A stretch of 64,000 nt of DNA from Plantago elongata (GCA_036897095.1 JAYMSP010000070.1:1-64000); one strand, 5' to 3'. Numbered from the stretch's first letter, positions 21,815 to 34,482 are shown. Notes: a model not told the origin generated them from the letters alone. Numbers and translations are program-made.

Positions 21815-22460
21815 CGTTTAGTTTGTCCTGCCCTCATACTTCTTCACAGAATGGTAAAGCCGAACGAAAAATTCGCACCACAAATAATATCATACGGACT
21901 CTTCTTGCTCATGCATCTTTGCCCCTCTCTTTTTGGCATCACGCTATGCATATGGCCACTTATTTACTAAATATCTTGCCTAGCAAACTTCTAGATTATG
22001 CTTCCCCCGTAGAGCGTCTTTGCAAGCGTACACCCTCTTACTCTCATCTCCGAGTTTTTGATTGTAGTTGCTACCCCTTAACTCCTTCCTCCGCCATATA
22101 CAAATTGCATGCTAGGTCCGTACCTTGTGTATTTTTGGGTTATCCGAATAATCATAGAGGGTATAAGTGTTTTGACTTGAAAAGTAGGAAGATCATTATT
22201 TCTAGACATGTTATGTTTGATGAAACAAGTTTTCCCTTTGCACATAAGACTTCGGTATCATCATCGTCCACTGATCCGCACCAATTGGATCCTTTCCCTT
22301 GGCATCGGCTGCTGCCTACTGCCGATTCCACGGCTCCAGCACCCGTGCTGCACCCCCGCACTCGGACAGCCTTGTCCCTGCCCCATCTCCGCACCATACT
22401 GCCACAGCGTCCGAGCCTCCCTCACCCGCCCCATCTCCGCACCATATCGGCGAGATTGAA
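21815..22460 (+). mobile_element. Ty1-copia fossil, integrase-region fragment
   Basis: The translated segment contains the GKAERK and SFWHHAMHMATYLLN words and the VFLGYPNNHRGYKC word found in the C-terminal half of Ty1-copia integrase and the region following it. It is a short, broken piece of a retrotransposon; no long terminal repeats, gag or reverse transcriptase were seen nearby. Its age cannot be fixed without the repeats. Confidence 0.8.
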
Positions 22461-24290
22461 ATTATACACCCTTATTTTAATTCACATACCGAGCATTCAA
22501 CTTTATCTAAACTACTATCTACTTTACATAAATTAAATATGTTTTTTCACAATAATGAAACATAATATTTGAACTAGAAATGTCATCTTTCATTTTGCAA
22601 TCAAACAATATTGTTTTTCAATTAAAATGTGTTTGACCCATTTTAAATTACATGTAGCCATATAGCCGGTGAAATAGGCGTGTCGTGCATTTTCTTTTCA
22701 TTTGTATCTCAATCAATCACATATCTTCTATGAACAAAACTGTATCGTTCACCGCCGAATCAATTACATGTTATTTGTGTTTTTTCACATTTAATTTTGG
22801 TACTTGTTGAATGTGAGCCAATAAAAGCACAATTGGGGATATGATCAATATGTGGTATGCGTTAATTGATAGCCCGGATCATGGTCCTGACATGCATTAT
22901 AGTGCAAAACATGTGATCTCTTGTTATCACCTTGCAAGCAAATAACGAATGCGCAATCGTCAAAATGTGACGTTTTTTTAACTCGCATATTTCTAGCTCC
23001 CAATGCTGATACACAATCTATTATGAAGCGATAATCATATTATACTAACAATAACTTTCTCGACATTACAAGTTTAACTACTTTTAATAATAAATATAAC
23101 AAAGACGAAGGTGATATAAAAAAATTAATAAAAATAAAATAAAAGACAAACTTTCTTACGAAAAACATTTGATTGTAACCCTCTTCGTCCAACGCTATAT
23201 TTTTGTAATGGTTAAAATTTTTTATTAATAAAATCCAAAAGCACAAATAATACTTCCAATGAACAATTACAAAGGAAACGAAAACATACCGTCCAAACCA
23301 TATTGCAAAGCCTTCACCACAACCATATAGCAAAATCTTCACCACAACTATAGAGTTATCTCAATCAAATACAATCATAAATAACTAAGCCTCATCCAAT
23401 GCTATGTTAATTATTCAACATAAACACCATTAATTTAAATGGGTTTAAATTTAAATTTGACTAGAATCTAACCTTTCTAAAAGTACATCATGAAATATCA
23501 GCATAGTAAAATATAGGTCAACATGACCTCGACATGAACATCATAATGCATAAGCTGAAATTTATAGTAAATAATTATTTTTCATTTATACACAAATAAT
23601 GTGCATTTCATTTTTATAACTAAGCTTTGATGCATGATACACGGAAATATACCAAAATGTATATCCTTATTTTAAACTTTGCTCATATAATACAATCTAA
23701 CACAAATTTAAGTTGTATGAGTTGCATTTAAGTTTGGATATCTGTCATCTTTGTAGGTGTCACTAGAGTACATATCCACTTCATCAACATCTATTTATTA
23801 GAACGAAATAATTTGATTCAATTGAAGATATATATCATACTTATTCTCATGATAACAATGATTTAAATAAGACTATCCTCTATATTTGAAGAGATACTGA
23901 TAAAAACGTTTAAAAATGAAAGCAACCGAAATTTTTTATTAATAATAACTGATAATCTATATCTCTCATTGAGATGAAAAATGATAAATTATTTGTACAT
24001 ATGCATGGTATATAATAATAATGTAAATAAATGGTTTGAAATAAAACCGATATTGTATAACAATATCTGTAGCTACTGCCTATTCTTTTTTCTTTTAAAT
24101 GAAAGGCCTCAAAACTTTCCAAATGTCACTAGGAAGGAATAGCACAGCTCCCATATCGTGTAGCATGTATTCGCAAAATTACAGCTACTACCTATTCTGC
24201 CCTATTAAATACATGCCGAGAGAATCACCTTGATATATCAAATTGTATGCAAGCCATTAATCAGTCTTTCATCAGAAATATCAGAGAGAA
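22461..24290. other. AT-rich region upstream of the methyltransferase gene
   Basis: I see no gene. The last 300 bp should contain the methyltransferase promoter; TATTAAATA near 24204-24212 is a possible weak TATA box. Confidence 0.5.
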
Positions 24291-26691
24291 ATGGAAGTCG
24301 TGCAAACTCTCCACATGAACGGAGGAACAGGGCAAACCAGCTATGCCAAAAATTCCACTGTCCAGGTTAAATATAACTTTCATTATATATTCATTTTGCG
24401 AACCTTAATTCGATTAACCAGCAAGCTTTTTTGTGTAACTAATGAACATATATATATATATATATATATATATTGTAGAGGAGAATAATATCACATGAAC
24501 ACACAATACTAGAGGAAGCAGTGTTAGACTGTTTGCTCAAAACAAAGCCGAAAAGTATGGGAATAGCTGATTTAGGCTGTGGATCAGGTCCGAATTCCTC
24601 CATGGTGATCTTCCAGATCATAAACACAATCTGCTCTAGAGTTGGGAGCTCGGCGTTGCCAGAGCTACGAGTGTCGTTAAACGATCTTCCACAGAATGAT
24701 TTCAATTACTTGTTCGCGACATTGCCAGGGTTTTACGACAAGCTCCTGGAGGAGAAAGGTATCGGGCCAGAGCGTTGCTTTGTCTCAGTGGTTGCGGGTT
24801 CGTTTTATGGAAGGCTTTTCCCGAACGAGAGTTTGCATTTTGTTCACTCTTCTTCAAGTCTGCATTGGCTATCTCAGGTTGGTATAGCTAGGTTTACTAT
24901 TTTTGTGAATTTTCCTTTTCTATGAAGGTTATTATATGCAGCTAATCATATTTATTTGGTAATTAATTAGTGGTTAGTGACTTAATTTATAATTTTAAAC
25001 CAAAGGAAATATATATATATATATTTTATACGCTATCGTGATATAAGATCCGTTTTGGGTGGAGTTCATCCTATGTCCGTATACTGCATTCTAGTTCTAA
25101 GATACCTGGAAAGACTAGAAAAGTAATGAGCGAGATGATTTTTAATTAGTTTGTCTTGAACAAACCGGGGAATGATTCAATTCAGTACTTGGAGCTGGCA
25201 TTCCTTATAAAATACATTCCAATGTACCATGTAACTTCCTTGAGGAGTAAATTCGTGTTTGCAAATGCTTAAAACAAATAATTTGTGAATTTTAGAGTAG
25301 AAAAAATAATTGATGTTTAAAATTACGACTTCTACTGCAACTTCTCTGAAGAAAAGCAGATAACCGTCAAAAGTATAGAAGCACGCCAATAACTGTTTTA
25401 AATAAGTAGTAGCTTTATTTTTCAATTGAAAACAAGTAATTGAGTTAATTTTTGCAAACGTTAGAATTCTACTTTTATAATTTTATGCTACTTTTTATAT
25501 GTATATCAAACACTAATAAATATTATTTATATTCAATTTTAATCAACTTTTAGTAGAAACAGATTATAAAATCACCGATATAAACATTTGCAAACACAAC
25601 TGAACTAAACTTATTTATAAAGAATAATTAAGGCACGAATATTCATACAATTTGGAATCATGTCGTCGTTACAGCACCTTACCGAAGGGTATTTTTGTGT
25701 TGCATGCCTATATTGTAAGGGTTGGCTTCTATCAATTCCGAGGCCTAAGGCATAAATTCGTTTAGAGAGTTCAATTTGGCTAATTTTATCTTCGATGGTT
25801 TCGATCTGTCCGACAACAACGAATGGGTTTCAACTTTCAACTATCAAGGTACTTAGCTAGTATATATGTCCAAGAATTTTAATTAATTGATTTTTGTCAA
25901 ACTAGGTTCCGGCATGTTTGAGAATGAAAACTGGGAAACAAGTTAATAAAGGGAACGTGTACATATCAAAGACAAGTCTGGAAATTGTATCAGAAGCATA
26001 CTTGTTCCAGTTTGGGGAGGATTTTTCATCGTTCTTGAGATCTCGAACAGAGGAGATAATATCAGGTGGTTGTATGGTTCTTTCCTTCATGGGAAAGATA
26101 CCCACTAAAGTAGGTTGTCCGCAATGGGAGCTCCTTGGACAAGCACTCGTGAGTATGGCATCCGAGGTAAATATCAGAATGTGTGTGTCAAATTTAAACT
26201 GATAATAAGATGATTGAAAGCTGATTGTTATCCTTTTCTTTCTTTCTAAAAGTGCTAGTTGAATGATTGCCAATGTACATTTATATACCAGTCGTCTTAT
26301 TGACACACACTCTATCTAAAACTATATTTTGTAGGGACATATTGATGAGAAGAAGATCGACTCGTTTAATGCCCCATACTACAGTCCATCAATAGAGGAG
26401 GTGAGAAGCATCATAGAAGAAGAAGGATCATTCTTCGTAACTTGCATCGAGTCTTTCGAGGTCGAGTGGATCGGAGATTGCAAAAATGGCTTTGCGATGC
26501 CTAGAACATTGACTAGGGGTGAGGAAGTGGCTCGCAACATGAGAGCAGTGATTGAATCAATGTTGGAGTCACATTTTGGTTCAAGTGTGATGGACGAGTT
26601 GTTTTCAAGGTATGCGAAGTTGTTTGACAAGTACTTGTCCATGGATGGAACAAAACTCGTTAATTTGGTCTTGTCCGTCACCAAGAAGTGA
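24291..26691 (+). CDS. SABATH family carboxyl methyltransferase
   Basis: S-adenosylmethionine-dependent methyltransferase of the SABATH family, which makes methyl esters of small acids such as salicylate, benzoate or jasmonate, or N-methylates related molecules. Four exons in phase give 363 residues, the usual length: 24291-24365, 24479-24877, 25906-26166, 26335-26691. Family marks: LHMNGGTGQTSYAKNSTVQ at the N-terminus, the SAM-binding IADLGCGSGPNSS (54-66), LNDLPQNDFNYLF (93-104), GSFYGRLFP, SSSSLHWLSQVP (149-160), KGNVYISKTS, SGGCMVLSFMG, and YYSPSIEEV near the C-terminus. Active-site contacts differ between substrate classes; SSSSLHWLSQ is known in jasmonate-type and other members, so the substrate cannot be named from sequence. 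All parts look functional. The first intron ends in a (TA)n run directly before the acceptor. Confidence 0.93.
24447..24473. repeat. (TA)n microsatellite touching a splice acceptor
   Basis: About 13 TA units run up to TTGTAG, the acceptor of the first intron of the methyltransferase gene, taking the place of the usual T-rich tract. Confidence 0.9.
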
Positions 26692-27793
26692 AAAGAGAGC
26701 CACAACACAAAGGCTTGTACAAGTTAATTTGGATATTTCCATTTTATCAACGAAAACATTTATGTATTAGAGATTTATTCAATTGCAAATAATTTAAAGT
26801 GCATATTCCATTTGTGACGTACATGTTTAAAATTTGAAGTTGAAAACTTTATTTATTTTGACCACTAAGAAAAATATGTATTGTATTGATAATGATTGCT
26901 ACTCTCCCTATATCCAGAGGGAGAGAGAAGGATCGATATTCACTATCATTCAACATCGTCCAATTAATTTCATCCTCAAAAAGCAACATACCATAATACC
27001 CCCAATTCGTTTATTCTCTTTCTGGCTTCATCCCGACAATAATGTTCAATTCAAACCTCTCTTATCACAGCATTGTTGCCGTCCATTGTCACCATCACAA
27101 GGACAGCGACTATAAAGTAGTAGATACAAAAACGAACTGAATTCCAAAATACATTGGAGTGTTGAAGTCTCAAACTGGACGATGGCGCAACTTTTTCCAT
27201 ATTCAGAGTGGCCAGCACTGGTGATGAGCCCATGATATATTACAATTGGAAACCCCAAGCCTGGTCAGTAATGATAGAAATCCTGTAAGGACCTCGGCCC
27301 ATATCATAAAGTCCAAATTAAATAAATTTTAGTGCAACATCCCCGGTAGAGTTGAGCTAACCATTAAATAAAGGCAAATTTGGCAGCATAATGATTTGAA
27401 GGAGCACAATTAGTTGTAATTATTATAGCTTGATAAGTGGTGGGGTGATAAGTTAAACCAATAGTGCAGTAATTATTCTAATCATTACCCCATCATTATT
27501 CATTGCCGTAAGACGTTAACTCAGAAAATATATTGCCGAAAGCCTAGGAGCAAGGAGATGTGACTTCTCCCTCTAATACTACTTCAAACTATCATACCTA
27601 TTGTTTTTTGAACTATATGGATTTCATTAATTTCCTTCTTAGCGGGACTCCGAGATGAAGTGTTGTTTATACGAATGGTTAGTTGTTCAGAAGTTGATTT
27701 AAGCACAAGTTGCACAGCTGCACAATAATGTGTTCAAAACTTAAAACTGTTGGCCGACTTTTCACGATTTCGATCAGGATACTAAATGAGCAT
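26692..27793. other. 3' flank of the methyltransferase gene, no further gene
   Basis: Apart from the 3' untranslated region I see no coding or repeat structure here. Confidence 0.5.
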
Positions 27794-30700
27794 TAGGGGT
27801 GTGTATGGATTGGGTCGGATTAAATCCAAATTTCAGATATCGAATCAAATTTGAATTTTGAATTGATCCGATCCGAACAGTAACATTTTGTTCAATCCGA
27901 TCCAAATTTTCAAATTGGATTCGGATCAATCTGAAACCGCAACTAATTTTTTCGGATTTAATCCGAAAATTAACAACTTTTTCTTGATATTTTAAAATTG
28001 TTCACAAATGTAATATTAAAATCCAACAATATCACAAACGATTGAACTGAAAATGTTATACTGGAGTTAGAAGCGCGTCAGCTAATTACGAGAGAAGGGA
28101 GGAGATATCACTTAACACTAAGCTAGAAGTATAAATTTGCCAAGAATACCATTTCTCTACTCTATTGCTTGTTGAAATTTGAAATTACCTAATAGCAAGC
28201 TGAGCTCAGCCCCTTCTATTACTACTAGACCTAAAACAAACTAGCCAGTTTCAGACCAAAATCAGATGTCGAACCAGCCAATATCAGAAATAGAGGGACT
28301 GCGGCGGCGTGGGAGATAGAATAAGGAGGAGCGCGGCGGCGGCGTGGCAGGGAGAGGACTTTGGAAGGCATGCGGGTGTGGGATCGAGGGTTTATTAACT
28401 TATTTGGGTTCTAGTTCAATCATATTGGCAGAGCTTATGGGAATTTAGCAGGGACTACATATATGTAATGAGATGAGACTTGACAAGATCATTATGGAGT
28501 CTGATTCCCAACTGGCTTTACGACTCATACTCAAAGCCAATCAACGTTGGAACTGGAAGCTGCACATTCTCCTGACTAAGATTCATCATCTCTGTAGACA
28601 TAAGAAAATCTGGCTTGTTCACATGTACAGAGAAGGGAATATTGTAGCTGATCATTTGACCAATGATGCTCTCCAAGAAATGAAAACATGTATCTATGAA
28701 CCTGCAGAGATTCCTATCACAGCGAGAAGGTTGGCATATGGAGACAAGAGTGGGCTTGCTTATTTCAGAAAGTATTATGGGTAATTTCATTCTTTCACTA
28801 ACTTTGAATTTCATATGGTCTAACTTTTTTGTGTGGCATTTTTTGGAATTACTGGTGATTTTATGTCTGGTGATTGATGGAGGCGGATACCTTGTGGTGC
28901 TCATGATGGTTGTCTTGCTATGTGATACTGATACTATTTTGATAGGTAGAAATCATCTAAGTCAGAAAAAAGTCTGGCTAATAGGTAAAAAAGGCGCCAG
29001 ACCCAAAAAATTGAATTGGTCTTTAGAGCTTTCCCATAAAAAAAAAGAGAAACACATGGAGGTAAAAAAATGTTAGGTATCCTAGTCCAAGAAAATGATT
29101 ACTATGCACCTGAGCTGAAAAAAGATAATACTCAGAAGTGGGAAAGCATTAGAAGGATAGGATTATAGGTCTTGAAAGGAAAAATGTCAACTGCTCATTC
29201 ATTCCCAGATGTTCTTTTTCAGGGGGTTGTTTTCAATGGGAAGGGTGTTTGCATATATCTATTAGATTGCTTTGTTTGGAGGAACATGCAATCTAATCTC
29301 TTTATGCATATGCATTGCTTCTTTTATTTTATATGGGTTTTTGGATATGAACAAAGTCAGGTACATTGGGTTTGGGTTTGCAGGAGAGTCTTCCTCCCTC
29401 TCCTTTATTTTCCAGTTTGCTTTTTCACATATGTCCATTTATGTCTGCACATTATCATGGCATTTTTCTTGCATTTGCAGATTGTTGCATTCATGTGTAG
29501 CAATAACAATTTCTCACACATTTGCTATCAGTACGCACACACAACTTGTTCTTGTCATTTGCAGTTGGTGTTGAGGAGGAAGAATAGAAAAAAGAAATGG
29601 GAAGGAGACTGCAAAAAAAATAATACCACAGTTTAAAAAAGAAAATCATGTTGGAAAGAACTAGAAAAAAGGAATATACAGTTCTGAAGAGGCCAAAAAC
29701 AGAAGAAAAGAGACCCAAAATTATTTTTGTTGGTATTTGGCTATGTGTTGGACTCGAATATATTATTTCCATGATTTTTGTTGATTGGAGATGGTATAAA
29801 GGGGATAATGATGATTTGATATTTGTGTTGGTTGTGATTGAGATTCAGTCTGATGGTGTATTTTGCGGGTTTAGTATGGTTGTTCAGGACTTCAGTTCAG
29901 GAAAAAACTCATACAGTCATCTGCTTTGTTATGGATATTGTATTTCAGCTGGAAGGATTCATCACCTGGCAGGCCGCAGTTTCATTTCAAGCTTCAGGTT
30001 CAGCCTGCATTTTATTTTCAATCCAAATCTGATGTTCAGCTCCAGTTCTGCATTGCAGTTTCTTCTTGTGCGTTTTATGCCGCTGCAGTATACGTTATAC
30101 AGCAGGTTCATTCCTCTGTTTAGCTTCAATTCCAAACTACAGTTTCTTCTCGTGGGTTCCCTGCCATCAAGTGAAGCTGCACGACCACTGCAGGATATGC
30201 CTAACAACAGTTCCATTCCTCTAGTTCTATTGCAGTTTCATTGTCTCATATTCATGGCCAATGCAATCTTGATTCAGGGCCACTGCAGTTTCATTTCCTT
30301 AATTTCAAGGCCACTGCAGCTTCAGTTCGCTATTTGTAACATAATTGGTTTCAGTCTGAAGTCCGCAGATTGCAGCCTCACAATATGTTTTGGTCATGCT
30401 ATATCAGACTTGGTCCATCTCTTTTGTGGTCTTGCTGTCTGGGATTTGGTCTACTGTTGTCTGTAGTTAAAAGTCTGCGTCTATTTTCCTGGTTTCAGTC
30501 TGCAACCTGCGTTTTGGTCTACTGCTGTGTATGGAACGATTGTTGTGGAATGATCCTCTTTGAGATTTCTTGATACGCAGGCCTTTTTGGTATGATATGA
30601 TGGTACAGTTTGTAGAGGTTGGGTCGACTGTTGGACAAGGTCGATACGCAAACCTTTTTGGTACGGTGGCACGGAACATCTCTTTTGGGATCTCTTGCAA

Positions 30701-31115
30701 GACTCTTGACACGTATGTCCCTTATAATTCGGCTAAGACTTGCAAGGATCTAGTATATTTTGTAAATGTTGTTTCTATGATAGCTAGTTGGGTATTTTGG
30801 TGGGATGTAATTATCTTGCGACTTCTGATGTACGCGGGTTCATTCAAACCGCCATGATTATCTCATATATATATAATCCGAGAGCTTAGGCTCTCTTTTT
30901 TTAAAAAAAGTAAAAAATCTAAAATATAGTATGTGTGTGTGTGTGTGTTATTTTTTCGAATTTTTGGAGATCGGATTGGATCCAATCCGAGATTTTCGGA
31001 TTGCGAAAAGTGTTAATTCGAAATCCGACCCGAATACACCGAACCGGACCGGTTTGGATCGATTTTTTGAAGTTTCAGATTGATTTTTCGGATTCGGACT
31101 ATATGCACACCCTTA
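27794..31115. mobile_element. hAT-type non-autonomous element with inserted LINE-like DNA
   Basis: The ends are TAGGGGTGTGTATGGATTGG and, inverted, TAAGGGTGTGCATATAGTCC, flanked by ATGAGCAT (27786-27793) and ACGAGCAC (31116-31123), an 8-bp hAT target-site duplication with two changes. Both subterminal parts are dense in ATCCGA/TCGGAT words in both orientations (27810-27970, 30960-31100). No transposase is seen. A GC-rich stretch lies at 28300-28390, and LINE-like DNA fills most of the rest. Confidence 0.65.
28415..30910 (+). mobile_element. 5'-truncated LINE-like segment with RNase H domain
   Basis: The frame from about 28430 to 28784 encodes the end of a plant LINE-type RNase H domain: MESDSQLALRLI, a WKLHILLTKIHHLC block, then WLVHMYREGNIVADHL, which holds the conserved REGNxVAD word. 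The AEL word before it is separated by an in-frame stop (TAG within GGAATTTAGCAGG), so the copy is dead. No reverse transcriptase remains. About 2 kb of T-rich DNA follow, with degenerate CTGCAGTTTC words (29960-30330), a 70-bp-spaced repeat of GATACGCA and CCTTTTTGGTA (30570-30665), and a T/A-run near 30893-30908. The RNase H part is clear; that the following 2 kb belong to the same element is an inference. Confidence 0.55.
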
Positions 31116-31486
31116 ACGAGCACAACGTACAAAGTGGGTCAAGTATTGTATGTGCCTTACGGTCCAGTATATGAAGTACTGATATTTTGATGGTCCTATT
31201 TTGATCCAACTCGTTATATCTGTCCATGTTGCCGTCAAAGACCCTTTCAATCGAATGGCAACTTCACATGGACAAAATCTTCACTGCTTCCATAGAGACG
31301 ATACTGATCTTCATAAATTATCATATTTAACCGTCACACTTAAACTATTAAACTAACCTACCATATATAAACATATCATATAAACATATCATAGACAATA
31401 TTGGATATTACACATAGATTGCACACTAAAATACACCTTTTTTAAATCACATTTTTATCTTTTATTATAATTAATTACTTTAGATT

Positions 31487-31585
31487 TTGACAACGAAACG
31501 CAACTTTATTAGTAAGATGTTTCACCTTCAAATAATAGGTCGGGGGGTTCGAGTCACCTCTTTAGTCGTTTAAAAGATTAAAATA
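31487..31585 (+). mobile_element. Short tRNA-related SINE, copy 2
   Basis: It contains ACAACGAAACGCAACTTTAT, GTAAGATGTTTCACC, GGTTCGAGTCACC (B box) and the tail CTTTAGTCGTTTAAAA. Target-site duplication: AATTACTTTAGATT (31473-31486) and AATTACTTTAGGTT (31586-31599), with one difference. Confidence 0.8.
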
Positions 31586-32145
31586 AATTACTTTAGGTTG
31601 CATCTAAAATTATATTTATTTTTAATGTATAAAGTTCTCTAAAACATTTCGTATCTCGTATGTAATATGGATGTAATATCTGATTGAGATAAATTCTCAG
31701 GAAGTATTTGAGTGCAAGTCATTGGCATTTTTGCTACTCTAAAAATCTAAATGAGCATGTCTATTTAGCAAGTGTGATATATAGCTATATGTGTTCATCT
31801 TGTATTGTCTGAGTATATGTAGAAAGTGATCGGAGATGATATGTGGCTTGCACATGATGTTGGAGTCAACCGGTACAAAATACAATTACGTGTCACTAAA
31901 TTCTGGTGTTATAATAAATTGTTCATCAACTTCCGACATCTGAGAGCCTCTTTCCATTGTCAAAGTTAGGGTTCCAATCTGCCCGTCGAAATCGTGGGTT
32001 TCTTATAGTTTTGGAGTAGTCCCTTGTGATACAGATTGAATTTGGATAGAGTACCAAACGTATTGTTGCCTCCCTATATGCTAGGCTTAATCACTAATCC
32101 CACTTAAGATTTTAGATGGTTAATCCAACAATGGACTCAATAATA

Positions 32146-32306
32146 CGAGGCTGATTGGTATAGAATTTGAATGGGCGTTTGGATGGATTTTGGTGAAATT
32201 GTGTTTGGAATGGAATTGAAATGTAGGTATTTGAATTGTATTTTAGGTCAAATCATTGTTCATCGAGTCAAATGGACCGATTACAATTCCATTCCAAACA
32301 GCCCCG
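32146..32306. mobile_element. GGGGCTGATTGG-type MITE, short related copy
   Basis: It starts CGAGGCTGATTGGTATAGAA and ends CCATTCCAAACAGCCCCG. TAATA stands on both sides (32141-32145 and 32307-32311). It shares the TTGTGTTTGGAATGGAATTG core with the elements at 20270 and 51892 but is shorter. Confidence 0.6.
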
Positions 32307-32328
32307 TAATAGCTAATTAAGTTGCTAG

Positions 32329-32463
32329 CTAGTACAACATTTTAGCTACGAACTTCTCACCATTCACGGAAAGGTTGAGATTACACTTTTGTGCATAACC
32401 TTTCTCATGAAAGAAGAAAAGAAAAGCAAGAAGCACTATAATGAATAATATGGCGTGATCCAT
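32329..32463 (-). other. Small frame with signal-peptide-like start
   Basis: On the minus strand a 44-codon frame from ATG 32463 begins with a hydrophobic segment (HAILFIIVLLAFLFFFHEKG) and a YAQKC word like a signal-peptidase site, followed by a short NLNLSVNGEKF tail. It looks like the first exon of a secreted small protein or a remnant of one. No partner exon was found, and a MITE lies 22 bp behind its stop. I do not recognise a family; it could be chance. Confidence 0.25.
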
Positions 32464-33068
32464 TTGAAAAACCCTTTTCGTTAAATTCTTTACTTGTATA
32501 GTTGTATCTTCTTGTCCTAAAAGTGAGGTAGATAGGGTCATTATATTCTTGTTTATTGGATAAGTTGGAGAAAAAAGTGAATTTTACTACAGTCTAATTA
32601 AAGTGTTTGGAAAAATTGTAAACATGAGCTTAACTTTAGTTGTGTGAAGGTTAAATCGATACACGTGACATGGGCCAAGCCAACCAAACCAACCCGTTTG
32701 ACGGGGCAATGAAGTGACTGGCTCTGCCACACGCCTTATTAACTCACGGTTTTGAATGGATGAATGTATGAACGTACTTTCTGATCCATTTACTCGAAAT
32801 TACTTATTGCTTTCTCATCATCATTTTAGTTTGTCCTTTTCAACAACATATCTATCATTTGGCTTTCGATTGTTTCGCTTTCTCTTTTGTACGGGTGATC
32901 ATCAATTCTTCATGCAAACTAACCCCGCTAAGATTTCTCCACCCAATTTCGATATGATACGTTTCTCATCATATATACCAACCGTATCCTCAATTTCGCC
33001 TATCTTAAGGCTCGTTATGATGAATTAGTTGATCGATAATAATTCCAGTCTAATCAGATAATTGTATA

Positions 33069-33268
33069 CTCCTTCCGTCCTAAATTCATCTTCTCACGGA
33101 GCCAAACACATGTTTTAATAAAAAACTGAACAAAGTAGAAAAATAAGTTAATGAAGTAGAATAAATAGTGATTAAAGTAGGAGATGTATCGTATAAAGTA
33201 GGAGGGAGATTTTTCATTTAATAAATGTGAATATGAAGTGGGACGGACCAAAATAGAATACGGAAAGA
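33069..33268. mobile_element. Stowaway-type MITE, degenerate ends
   Basis: It begins CTCCTTCCGTCCTAAATTCA and ends GACCAAAATAGAATACGGAA, with TA on both sides. The inverted repeats are less well kept than in the copy at 8941. Non-coding. Confidence 0.65.
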
Positions 33269-34288
33269 TAAAGCTGGGATAAGGGGAATATTTTATTAGA
33301 TCACCTTAAGTGAGAAAGCATGCGGGGAACAAAAGTCATAAAACGTCAAAACTACTAAAATATACGAGCACCTAAAGTGTGTGACATATTTAAATAAAAT
33401 ATATCTCATCTATATTGTAATTAACATATAAATTTTAACTGTGTACCGTATAAATTTATAAAAGAATCATAACTTGTAATTGTTTAGAAATGTAACTTAT
33501 AGTAGTGTAAGTCATGAGAGAAAATGAAGAAGTAAACTAAACTAACAATTTGAGAGCTTCGAGTGACATCATAAAAGTGACATCGCTTTGGAATCATTAA
33601 GGTGACCTAGTTGAAGAGTTCAAACACGTTCATGGAGCAAAATTCAGTATCGGACAAGTTTCAACCTTCGTGTTCACATCTTATTATGACTTGGAAATTT
33701 CTACGTTTTAGATTACATTCAGATGGTTCGAAAAGGCCAAGAAATTGAACCTAGTTCATGGGCAATTGAGTAAAAGAACGTTTAGATATTTGTAAAAATG
33801 ATTAGTTTTAACGAGAGTTAATGGACTAAAATATGAGTCAACAGGAGATGGGATTTCATGTCTGATATATGCTGCAAAGAACCAACACAAAAGTGAGTAT
33901 CTTTGACAGTTTGCGTCGACGACTAGTAATAATAAGTTAAATCTAAGAAGATATAAATCTATGAAAGATCAATTGATGGAGAATATTACATATATATTCA
34001 CTGTCATTAACAGGATTTAGAACCATCGACATATTCCATATCCGATATTTTGGCAATATGTGCAACCAAAATGAATTTCATACATGTTTCCTTATAGTGC
34101 TACTCCATCTTTTAAAGTGTGGATATATATATGCTCTTACAAATTCTTATTCGTTGTAAACTCTAATGGATTAAAACACCTTCACTTTCGCTACGATTCC
34201 AAGTCAATATATAGCATATATAAATACGCAAAAGTGATAAAAACTTTTGGAATAAATAAAAGTTAGAATCTTTAGGAACTTCAACACG

Positions 34289-34419
34289 ACTGTATTTTCT
34301 TCAACTGAAATCACTTCAATTAAATTCAATTCAGTTCAGCTCGACTTAGTTATAATTCATACCTTATTTTAGTTCAGTTTAGTTCAGCCCATTCCAATTC
34401 AATAAATTTAAATTAAAGA
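34289..34419. mobile_element. Tourist-like MITE, degenerate (TTCAGTT family)
   Basis: The words GACTGTATTTTCTTCAACTG, AATTCAGTTCAGCTCGACTT, TTATAATTCATACC and TAGTTCAGTTTAGTTCAG match the inside of the element at 36898. The ends are poorly kept, so the limits are approximate. Confidence 0.45.
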
Positions 34420-34482
34420 AACGATTAGGAAAACTCAGAACAATTTCTTGTAAAACTATATTTGTACTTGATAAGTTGTAAA

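Larger units (their letters stand above)
31116..34288. other. Intergenic region with scattered small elements
   Basis: No host gene is supported. Small elements at 31487, 32146 and 33069 and one signal-peptide-like frame at 32329 are listed separately; the rest is AT-rich without visible structure. Confidence 0.5.

Noticed and set aside
22152-22565. Overlapping frames on both strands near the copia fossil
   Set aside because: They are other-frame readings of the fossil and its CCGC-rich flank with no family signal.
29648-30466. 272-codon open frame inside the LINE-like segment
   Set aside because: Its composition is driven by T-rich degenerate repeats and it has no recognisable domain, so I treat it as chance.
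32756-33028. 90-codon frame with an FSLSFSTTYL-rich start
   Set aside because: No domain, no splice partner, and composition typical of AT-rich intergenic DNA.
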